A DNA stretch of 63,414 bases from a virus: positions 1-63,414 of IMG/VR virus record IMGVR_UViG_3300045996_000494; one strand, written 5' to 3'. Made by a program: the position numbers and the translations under genes. This document shows, piece after piece, positions 57,010 through 63,414 of this stretch. Every line of letters begins with the position of its first letter. The first letter of the stretch is position 1. The notes beneath the pieces are model-generated. The model was not told where the DNA came from and searched no databases. It was given only the letters and a program-made list of their open reading frames with translations.

Positions 57010-57756
57010 ATGCCTAGACGAGGACGCGCTCTTGGCGAGCGCAAGGACGACTGGGTTGGCTGCTGCCGGCGCTTTCAGGCACAGGCAGTCAAGACCGGCA
57101 TCACGATCATGCGCAACCGAGCCATTGCGTGGCAAAACCCGGAGATCACGCACGACGAGCTGTTGCGCACCTTCGTGCCGGTCCATCTGCAGGAGATGGC
57201 AAAGCTGGTGGTCAAGCATTTTGGCACTGCCGCTATCCACTATCAGCAGTGGGAGTGCGGCAGTCCGAAGATGCAGATCGCGATCCGCTACGACGATGCT
57301 GACTGGGCTCCACCCAAGCAGAAGGTGCTGCTTCCCGGCCCTGGTCTCGACAAGCTCACGGCGTGGTGCGAGTGGCGCTATGCACGTGGCTGCGAGTGGG
57401 GACTGGTCCGTGCGGTGTGGGACCGGCTCAACGACTTATGCGAAAAGCACTGGCCGGGCTCAAACCGCCTTCACGTGGTGCGCTACTTGTGGCCGACCGT
57501 GATGACATTGCTGGAGGTGGGCGGCGAACCCGATGAAGCCACGAAGCTCCGCAGTGCCCGCCCGCCCGAAGAGCTTCCACGCATATATCCCGAGCTGCGT
57601 GAGGCGATGCGTATCACCGCTGGCACCGTCGCTGCTGCCACCCTGCTGCCAGCTAAGTTCGACAACGTTGACGACGACTGGCCGGTTACGCTGGAGACGC
57701 AGGAGTACAGAGGCCCGAAGCCGAAGCTGGACGGAACAGCCTATAGCGTAATGTAA
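57010..57756 (+). CDS. Early protein of unknown function (248 aa)
   Basis: Mixed helix/strand protein (RRFQAQAVKTGITIMRNRAI, IHYQQWECGSPKMQIAIRYD, CEWRYARGCEWGLVRAVWDR). No catalytic motif recognised. Located upstream of a helix-turn-helix candidate and the DNA polymerase, so a replication or host-takeover role is possible. Confidence 0.7.
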   Translation: MPRRGRALGERKDDWVGCCRRFQAQAVKTGITIMRNRAIAWQNPEITHDELLRTFVPVHLQEMAKLVVKHFGTAAIHYQQWECGSPKMQIAIRYDDADWAPPKQKVLLPGPGLDKLTAWCEWRYARGCEWGLVRAVWDRLNDLCEKHWPGSNRLHVVRYLWPTVMTLLEVGGEPDEATKLRSARPPEELPRIYPELREAMRITAGTVAAATLLPAKFDNVDDDWPVTLETQEYRGPKPKLDGTAYSVM

Positions 57757-57785
57757 TACCCCATCCACCCCAGGAGGTAACCGCT

Positions 57786-58202
57786 ATGCCCCGACAGATG
57801 AACACTCTCAAGTACGCAGAGCGCAAGCAGATCGAGCCCCTACTGCTGGCGCACCTCTCCAAGAGGGAGGACGGCACCTGCTATTACGCGGACGGTTGGA
57901 GCGATCACCGCATCGCAGAGCTGGCGTCTGAGACGTTGCAGCGAACCGTCACGACCCACAACATCGCCGGCCTGCGTTTAGAGACTGCGGGGCTTCTGTT
58001 CCGCAAGCGCGGGAAGAAGGTGAACGGGCACGCTGAGCCAGACCCGGTGCCGTCCGCGCAAGCAGTGATTATTGGCTCGCTGCAGGAGCACACCACTCAA
58101 CTTGACCAACGGCTAGCCAAGTTGGGTTTAGTGCTGGCGCGTTTGAACGCACGCCTATCGTGGCTGGAGAACAGCCTCGGCGGTGGCATGCCCGAGAAAT
58201 GA
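57786..58202 (+). CDS. Putative DNA-binding early protein (138 aa)
   Basis: SDHRIAELASETLQRTVTTH followed by NIAGLRLETAGLLFRKRG looks like a winged helix-turn-helix. A C-terminal coiled coil (DQRLAKLGLVLARLNARLSW) would dimerise. It precedes a strong stem at the operon break before the polymerase. Confidence 0.65.
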   Translation: MPRQMNTLKYAERKQIEPLLLAHLSKREDGTCYYADGWSDHRIAELASETLQRTVTTHNIAGLRLETAGLLFRKRGKKVNGHAEPDPVPSAQAVIIGSLQEHTTQLDQRLAKLGLVLARLNARLSWLENSLGGGMPEK

Positions 58203-58205
58203 AAA

Positions 58206-58235
58206 GGGGCGGTCCCCCGCCAGAAGGACCGCCCC
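58206..58235 (+). terminator. Strong hairpin before the polymerase gene
   Basis: GGGGCGGTCC/GGACCGCCCC with a 10-base loop, directly after the stop. No T-run, so it may act as an attenuator or 3'-end stabiliser. Confidence 0.55.
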
Positions 58236-58307
58236 CAACACTCTCACCCCGAGAGTACGCGGGAGGACGCGCACCTCCCAACGTAGTCGCCCCGAGGGTC
58301 ACAGTCA

Positions 58308-60245
58308 ATGAGCTACGTCGTTCTCGATTTTGAGACCTACTACGACAAAGAGTACTCCCTGCGAAAAATGACGCCAGTGGAGTACCTGCTTGACACGCGC
58401 TTCGAGGTGATCGGCTGCGCGGTGATCGACCGCGAGGGGCTGCAGGCTAGACTCTTGGACGGCAAGCCGGTGTTCGTCGAGCCCGAGCCGCTGCGCGATT
58501 ACCTCGCAGGGTTACGGCAGCGCCAGCTACAGGGCGAGGTGCTCACCGTAATATCACACAATGCTCTGTTCGACATGTGCATCCTCGCCTGGAAGTATGG
58601 CGTGGTGCCGGACCTGATCATCGACACGCTCTCAATGGCGCGGGCAACGGTCTATGCCTACACCGGGAGCGCGGCGCTAGATGTCGTGGCTGACTACTTC
58701 TCTCTGCCTCCCAAGGGCACGGCGATCAAACACGTCTCGGGCATGAACGCGCAAGCGATCAAGGATGCCGGGCTGTGGGACACGTACACAGCCTACGCAG
58801 AACATGACGCTTGGCTGTGCGAGCAGATTTACCAGATGCTAATGAATGATTGGGACTTCCCCGAGGAAGAGCTGGAGATTTACGATCTCGTCATCAAGTG
58901 CGCCGTGGTGCCCAAGTTCCAGCTCGACGCCGATCTCCTGGCGCAGCACGCCGCCCAGCTGGAAGCACACAAGCAGGCGCTGCTGGCGCGCTGCGGAATG
59001 ACCGACCGCCTCGCGCTGATGTCGAACGAGAAGTTCGCGGCGGCGCTCGGTGCCATTGGGCTCAACATCGAGATACCGATGAAGCTATCGCCGACGACGG
59101 GTGAGTTGACCTACGCCTTCGCCAAGTCCGACCCCGCCATGATCGAGCTGTCCGAGCACGAGGATGTGCGGGTGCAGGCGCTGGTCGCTGCACGCATCGG
59201 CCACAAGTCGACCATCGAGCAGACGCGCACCGAGAAGCTGCTGCGCATCGCCCAGCTGGAGTGGCCGAACGGTAGCCGCGGTTGGTGCCCCATCCCGCTC
59301 CGCAACGCCGGAGCCCACACGCACCGTCTATCGGGCGACTGGAAGCTCAACGCTCAGAACTGGCCGCGCTTCACCACGTATGAGGGGCAGGAGAAACAGA
59401 CCGGATTGCTGCGCCGTGCACACAAGGCGCCACCCGGCAAGAGCGTGGTGAAGCGTGACGCCAGCCAGATCGAGGCGCGCATCGTCGCGTGGTTGCCGCG
59501 CCAGTTGGACTTAGTGCAGGCATTCCGCGAGGGCCGTGACATTTACTCCGAGTTCGCGGAGCAGGCGATCTACCACTACCCTGTCAACAAGACGACGGTG
59601 GACGAGCGCTTCGTCGGCAAGACCGCGATCCTGGGGCTGGGCTTTGGTGTCGGCCCCGACAAGTTCGCCAGCGAGGTGGCGGCCAAGAGCTATGCCAACC
59701 TCGGGCACAAGATCGACATGCCGGTTACCCAGGCAGGTAACATCGTCAATGCCTACCGCACCATGTACCCGATGATCCCTTTGGCCTGGAAAACGCTGCA
59801 GAACTATATCCCAGTTATGGCACGCGATCTGAATTTTGCGATGGCCTTTGGGCCAGTAATACTGGAACACCAATCAATATTCCTGCCCAACGGTCAACGG
59901 CTCTACTACCACAATCTGGAGTATGACACGCAGAAGCAGGAGTGGATGTTCAAGTACGGCCGCATGCCGAAGAAGATTTACGGCGGCAAGATGTTCGAGA
60001 ACATAGTGCAGGCGCTGGCGCGGATCATCACCATGTCCGCCACACTCAAGATGAAGAAGCTATTTCCAAAGATCGGGCTGGCGCATCAGGTGCACGACGA
60101 CCTAGTCTACATCGTCCCGAATGACATGGTGATCGAGTTCGATCACGCGCTCGCCCAGTGCATGAACGAGCCGCCGCTGTGGGCCGCAGAGCTGCCGCTC
60201 GCCAGCGAGGGCGGCATCGGTCCGAACTACGGAGATGCGAAATGA
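58308..60245 (+). CDS. Family A DNA polymerase with 3'-5' exonuclease (645 aa)
   Basis: Exonuclease motifs: VVLDFETYYD (about residue 4-13), NALFDMCILAW (about 85) and YAEHDAWLCEQ (about 164). Polymerase motif A VKRDASQIEARIVAWL (about 380), motif B RFVGKTAILGLGFG (about 430), motif C QVHDDLVYIV (about 594). The length fits compact phage Pol I enzymes without 5' nuclease. It replicates the phage genome. ATGA overlap with the next small gene. Confidence 0.93.
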   Translation: MSYVVLDFETYYDKEYSLRKMTPVEYLLDTRFEVIGCAVIDREGLQARLLDGKPVFVEPEPLRDYLAGLRQRQLQGEVLTVISHNALFDMCILAWKYGVVPDLIIDTLSMARATVYAYTGSAALDVVADYFSLPPKGTAIKHVSGMNAQAIKDAGLWDTYTAYAEHDAWLCEQIYQMLMNDWDFPEEELEIYDLVIKCAVVPKFQLDADLLAQHAAQLEAHKQALLARCGMTDRLALMSNEKFAAALGAIGLNIEIPMKLSPTTGELTYAFAKSDPAMIELSEHEDVRVQALVAARIGHKSTIEQTRTEKLLRIAQLEWPNGSRGWCPIPLRNAGAHTHRLSGDWKLNAQNWPRFTTYEGQEKQTGLLRRAHKAPPGKSVVKRDASQIEARIVAWLPRQLDLVQAFREGRDIYSEFAEQAIYHYPVNKTTVDERFVGKTAILGLGFGVGPDKFASEVAAKSYANLGHKIDMPVTQAGNIVNAYRTMYPMIPLAWKTLQNYIPVMARDLNFAMAFGPVILEHQSIFLPNGQRLYYHNLEYDTQKQEWMFKYGRMPKKIYGGKMFENIVQALARIITMSATLKMKKLFPKIGLAHQVHDDLVYIVPNDMVIEFDHALAQCMNEPPLWAAELPLASEGGIGPNYGDAK

Positions 60246-60334
60246 TCTGGTGGCGGCTGTGTGTCCCGTGGCCAGACGAGGATGGTTGGTTCGCGTTTGG
60301 GCTTCCCCTAACCCCGGAGGGTAACGATGGCTGA
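60242..60334 (+). CDS. Tryptophan-rich micro-protein (30 aa)
   Basis: ATGA overlap with the polymerase. IWWRLCVPWPDEDGWFAFGL then PLTPEGNDG encoded by a palindromic element. It overlaps the next gene by 8 bp. Confidence 0.45.
   Translation: MIWWRLCVPWPDEDGWFAFGLPLTPEGNDG
60309..60324. repeat. Dispersed palindromic element, coding and RBS form
   Basis: TAACCCCGGAGGGTAA encodes LTPEGN of the 30-aa frame and gives the Shine-Dalgarno for ATG 60327. Confidence 0.75.
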
Positions 60335-60581
60335 CGATCCGTTGAAAGAGTGGATGGACAAGAACGTGTCGACAGGTGGCCCGGTCGAGTTGCCGCCCGC
60401 ACCTAAGTCGGTGTGCGGCAACTGCCGCTTTGGTCTGCCGACCGCGCAGCTGAACCAGCTCGGGTGTGCGCGCTTCCCGCCACAGATCGTGCTGCTGCCA
60501 CCGAACCAGCTGCTCACTCAATTCCCCATGGTGCAGCCTACGCAATACTGTGGAGAGCACCAGCCGAAGTTGAATAGCTGA
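60327..60581 (+). CDS. Small cysteine-containing protein (84 aa)
   Basis: PKSVCGNCRFGLPTAQLNQL, GCARFPPQI and YCGEHQPKL give a zinc-knuckle pattern (CxxC...C...C). Pro-rich centre. Next to another zinc-type mini-protein. Confidence 0.65.
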   Translation: MADDPLKEWMDKNVSTGGPVELPPAPKSVCGNCRFGLPTAQLNQLGCARFPPQIVLLPPNQLLTQFPMVQPTQYCGEHQPKLNS

Positions 60582-60772
60582 TGAAACATCTGTTGCAGCT
60601 AACAGCGAACTGCTGCAAGTGGGTGGAAGGCGATCCACGCTCGCTTATGTACTGCGGCGAGCCGGTGCAGCCGGGCACTAGCTGGTGCCCGAGGCATCAC
60701 AAGATCGTCTTTCCCGGCAAGCCGCCGCCAGCCCCGGCGCAGCCACCCCGCAAGCCAGGATGGTTCCGATGA
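60581..60772 (+). CDS. GcrA-like zinc module mini-protein (63 aa)
   Basis: NCCKWVEGDPRSLMYCGEPV followed by PGTSWCPRHHKIVF matches the C-terminal segment of GcrA (CKWPIGDP...FCG......YCxxH), while the N-terminal HTH of GcrA is missing. GcrA activates sigma-70 promoters at methylated GANTC sites in Alphaproteobacteria. A phage copy of only the RNA polymerase-side module could compete or redirect transcription; that is inference. Confidence 0.65.
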   Translation: MKHLLQLTANCCKWVEGDPRSLMYCGEPVQPGTSWCPRHHKIVFPGKPPPAPAQPPRKPGWFR

Positions 60773-61500
60773 ACGTGCACACTACCCGCTTCGCCCCCGC
60801 CAAGCAGAAGCCCTTCGCGTGGTCGTACACGAAGCTGAAAAACTTCGAGGCGTGTCCGAAGCGACACTACCACGTCGACGTGATCAAGGATGTGAAGGAA
60901 GAGGAAAGTGAGCAGCTCCGATACGGCAACATCATCCACACCATCCTCGACCAGTACGTCCGGCACGGCACCACTCTGCCACCCGTGCACGAGCCCCACC
61001 TCAAGCCCTGGGTCGACCGCGTCTTTACCTTCCGAGGTAAGGACGTGCGACAGCACGGCGCCATCGTCAACGCCGAGCAGCAGCTGGCGATCAACAAGGA
61101 CTTTGCCCCGACCGAGTGGTTCGGCCGTGAGGCGTGGTACCGCGCCAAGGTAGACGTGATGTGGCGCCTCGGCCCCGTCGCCGGCGTCGTTGATTGGAAA
61201 ACCGGGAAGGTGGTTGAGGACAGTGTGCAGCTCATGCTGACCGCAGCCTGCGCCTTCGCCCATTACCCCGAGGTGCAGATAATCCGCTCCACGTTCGCGT
61301 GGCTCGCGGAGGGTGCTACGACCGACTGCGACATGCGCCGCGAAGAGCTGCCGGAGATGTGGTCGAGCCTATGGGACCGCATCGAGCTACTGAGGCACGC
61401 CTATGAAACAGTCTCGTACCCGCCAACCCCGTGCCGGCTCTGCCGAGCGTGGTGCCCCGTCAAGCAATGTCCGCACCATGGAGAAGCGCACGGTGGATAA
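60769..61500 (+). CDS. PD-(D/E)XK nuclease, Cas4-like (243 aa)
   Basis: FAWSYTKLKNFEACPKRHYH is the usual opening of Cas4/RecB-type nucleases. The catalytic core is YRAKVDVMWRLGPVAGVVDW followed by KTGK (D...DxK). A C-terminal cysteine cluster (CRLCRAWCPVKQCPHHG) would hold an iron-sulfur centre. Probable role in recombination or DNA end processing. ATGA overlap upstream sets the start. Confidence 0.85.
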   Translation: MNVHTTRFAPAKQKPFAWSYTKLKNFEACPKRHYHVDVIKDVKEEESEQLRYGNIIHTILDQYVRHGTTLPPVHEPHLKPWVDRVFTFRGKDVRQHGAIVNAEQQLAINKDFAPTEWFGREAWYRAKVDVMWRLGPVAGVVDWKTGKVVEDSVQLMLTAACAFAHYPEVQIIRSTFAWLAEGATTDCDMRREELPEMWSSLWDRIELLRHAYETVSYPPTPCRLCRAWCPVKQCPHHGEAHGG

Positions 61501-61582
61501 ATGGGTGAGACATTGGGTAGAACAGATTATGGATGAACAAATATACTGGGTTTGGGATAAAGGCCGGAATAAAAGGACTTGA
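61478..61582 (+). CDS. Tryptophan-rich micro-protein (34 aa)
   Basis: EKRTVDKWVRHWVEQIMDEQ then IYWVWDKGRNKRT, starting inside the nuclease tail in a second frame and stopping two bases before the next ATG. Four Trp in 34 residues. Plausible but short. Confidence 0.4.
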   Translation: MEKRTVDKWVRHWVEQIMDEQIYWVWDKGRNKRT

Positions 61583-61584
61583 CA

Positions 61585-61914
61585 ATGGCCACCCCGGAAG
61601 GTAAAATCAAAACCAAGATCAAGAAACTACTCAAGACTTACGAGGACCAGGGTATCTACTACGAGATGCCAGTGCCCTCGGGCTATGGCAAGTCAGGTCT
61701 CGACTTCTATGGTTGCTTCCGTGGGTACTTCTTTGCCATCGAGGCGAAGGCCCTAAAAGGAATGGTAACTCCACTACAAGACTTTACCATAAATAATATA
61801 CGTGCAAGCGGAGGAGCGGTGTTTGTAATTAGGGACGATCATGGTCTGAAAGAACTAGACGTATGGTTGGTAATGGTTAGTGCAATGAACCGACAACTGG
61901 TACAAGTGCTATGA
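61585..61914 (+). CDS. VRR-NUC domain nuclease (109 aa)
   Basis: VPSGYGKSGLDFYGCFRGYF and FAIEAKALKGMVTPLQ give the D..ExK nuclease core, and QDFTINNIRASGGAVFVIRD the typical VRR-NUC end. Stand-alone VRR-NUC proteins are common beside phage SNF2 helicases and may resolve branched DNA. DNA is more AT-rich than neighbours. ATGA overlap with the helicase. Confidence 0.87.
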   Translation: MATPEGKIKTKIKKLLKTYEDQGIYYEMPVPSGYGKSGLDFYGCFRGYFFAIEAKALKGMVTPLQDFTINNIRASGGAVFVIRDDHGLKELDVWLVMVSAMNRQLVQVL

Positions 61915-63414
61915 TCCAGATCAGCGCAAAGCATAAAGTCGTCGGCGTACCGGCGCAGCCCCAGCTGCAGAACCTGTTCCCGAAGGCGCGCACCGCCGTG
62001 CTCAACGGGCAGGAGCTGGTCCTCCTGCCGCATGGGTTCCAAGAGACCGTGATGTTGCGCAACCTCGGCTACGAGGTGCCGGCACCGATCCTCACGCAGT
62101 ACGACTGGCCCGGCGACAAGCGGCCGTTCGACGTGCAGCGGTGGACCGCCGCTGCCATGACCACGAACCAACGCTTCTATTGCCTCAACGGCATGGGCAC
62201 CGGCAAGACGCGCGCTGCGCTGTGGGCCTACGATTACCTGCGGGGTAACTCGATGGCGAAGCGGGCGCTCGTGGTCGCCCCGCTCTCGACGCTCGACAAC
62301 GTGTGGCGGCGTGAAGCCTTCCGCACCTGCCCCCATCTGTCGGTCGGTGTCTTACACAACACCGACAAGAAGAAGCGCCTCGACGTGCTGGCGCAGGACC
62401 ATGACATCTACGTCACCAACACCGATGGCATCAAGGTGCTGGCGAAGCAGCTCATTGCCGACAAGCGCATCGACACACTGATCCTCGACGAGCTGGCACT
62501 GTTCCGCAACGCGGGCTCCGACCGCAACAAGGTGGCTCGGGCGCTGGCGCAGCGCATGACATGGGTGTGGGGGCTGACCGGCAGCCCGACGCCTAACGAG
62601 CCGCCGGACGCCTGGGGTCAGTGCCTGATCATCACGCCGCACACCATCCCCAAGACCATGGGGCGGTTCCGCGCCGAGACGATGCACAAGATCACGCAGT
62701 TCAAGCAGGTGCCAAAGAAGGACGCCTCGGACCGGGTGTTCCGCGCCATGCAGCCCGCAGTGCGCTTCACGCTAGATGACGTGGTCGAGCTGCCGGACGT
62801 GATCGAGCGGACCATCGACGTAAGTATGGGCTCGCGGCAGCTTCATGTCTATGAAGAGATGCGCAAGCATTCCATTGTCGCTATCCAAGAACACAAGATT
62901 ACCGCCGTGAACGCCGGTGTAGCACTCAACAAGATGCTCCAAATATCGCTGGGTTACGTCTACACACGCAATGGCGCCGTTGTACCACTCGATAACGACA
63001 AGCGGCTCGATGCTATCATTGATGCTGTCCGCAGCACGGATCGGAAGGTGCTGATCTTCGTGCCGTTCACTCATGCTTTGGAGGGTATCCACAAGAAGCT
63101 CCTAGGGGACAAGATCGACTGCGCTCTCGTGTACGGCCAGACATCGAAGAAGCAGCGCGACTACATCTTCAACTTGTTCCAGAGCACCACGAAATTCAAG
63201 GCCATTGCCGCGCACCCTGGCTGCATGAGCCACGGGCTCACACTGACCGCGGCTGACACCGTCATCTGGGCTGGGCCGACGACTTCACTGGAGACGTTCG
63301 AGCAAGCCAACGCCCGCATCCGGCGCGTGGGCCAGAGCCACAAGCAGCAGATCATCATGTTCCAGTCGAGCGCCATTGAGCGCCGCATGTACTCCCGCCT
63401 GCGGGCGAAGAAGC
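61911..63414 (+). CDS. SNF2-family helicase, N-terminal part (continues at position 1)
   Basis: Motif I NGMGTGKTRAAL (about residues 93-104), Ia VVAPLSTLDNVWRREA, II LILDELALF (about 190) and III WGLTGSPTPNEP are all present. The second RecA lobe includes KVLIFVPFTHALEG and GCMSHGLTLTAADTVIWAGP. The frame runs off the right end and is completed at 1-180. It translocates on DNA; with VRR-NUC it may process replication or recombination intermediates. Confidence 0.93.
   Translation, partial: MIQISAKHKVVGVPAQPQLQNLFPKARTAVLNGQELVLLPHGFQETVMLRNLGYEVPAPILTQYDWPGDKRPFDVQRWTAAAMTTNQRFYCLNGMGTGKTRAALWAYDYLRGNSMAKRALVVAPLSTLDNVWRREAFRTCPHLSVGVLHNTDKKKRLDVLAQDHDIYVTNTDGIKVLAKQLIADKRIDTLILDELALFRNAGSDRNKVARALAQRMTWVWGLTGSPTPNEPPDAWGQCLIITPHTIPKTMGRFRAETMHKITQFKQVPKKDASDRVFRAMQPAVRFTLDDVVELPDVIERTIDVSMGSRQLHVYEEMRKHSIVAIQEHKITAVNAGVALNKMLQISLGYVYTRNGAVVPLDNDKRLDAIIDAVRSTDRKVLIFVPFTHALEGIHKKLLGDKIDCALVYGQTSKKQRDYIFNLFQSTTKFKAIAAHPGCMSHGLTLTAADTVIWAGPTTSLETFEQANARIRRVGQSHKQQIIMFQSSAIERRMYSRLRAKK
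63288..63414. repeat. Right copy of the 127-bp terminal direct repeat
   Basis: Identical to 1-127; marks circular closure. Confidence 0.95.

Overview
The window is one complete circular phage chromosome in linear form. Its first 127 bases are repeated exactly as its last 127, so the circle is about 63,287 bp, and the SNF2 helicase gene runs across the join (61911 to the right end, then 1 to 180). It looks like a podovirus. It has a portal, P22-type coat, scaffold, short-tail adaptors and nozzle, a 2151-residue ejection-type protein, and no tape measure, sheath or long-tail genes. I see no integrase, ParA or phage RNA polymerase, so it is probably lytic or at least non-integrating, and it must use the host RNA polymerase. 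The high GC content and a mini-protein resembling the C-terminal zinc module of GcrA (60581-60772) point to an alphaproteobacterial host. GcrA is a cell-cycle regulator found in Alphaproteobacteria.

Layout. (a) Plus-strand early and replication arm, 45966 through the join to 5807. It starts with about 30 small, mostly unknown genes. A MoxR-type ATPase with a metallo/VWA partner follows, then family A DNA polymerase, a Cas4-like nuclease, VRR-NUC, SNF2 helicase, a candidate ssDNA-binding protein and a primase-helicase. The arm ends at a rho-independent terminator (5828-5855). (b) Minus-strand late arm, 40070 down to 5964. It runs portal, small tail and fibre proteins, scaffold, coat, adaptors, tailspike-like protein, lysis cassette (tail-lysozyme endolysin, papain-like peptidase, small membrane proteins), nozzle, ejection proteins, and accessory genes including an Acb2-like anti-CBASS protein. 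(c) A plus-strand island with both terminase genes (40132-42098). (d) A minus-strand set of small genes (44991 to 41992), many of them joined by ATGA/TAATG/GTGA overlaps and read from a strong promoter-like sequence that would make a leaderless mRNA.

Non-coding regions. About 0.95 kb (45004-45965) and 0.5 kb (47345-47870) lack convincing genes. The first holds at least seven perfect hairpins and may be a structured RNA. Between 46546 and 47077, iteron-like repeats next to AT-rich DNA make a candidate replication origin or control region.

The most distinctive signal is a short palindrome, consensus TWACCCCGNRGGGTAA, that I count by eye about 60 times. In the early arm it sits between genes, where one arm often supplies a stop codon and the other the Shine-Dalgarno sequence. 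In the late arm the same palindrome lies inside reading frames, often encoding a (V/I)TPxG-like tract. That suggests a selected DNA or RNA site and not simple ribosome-binding-site repetition.
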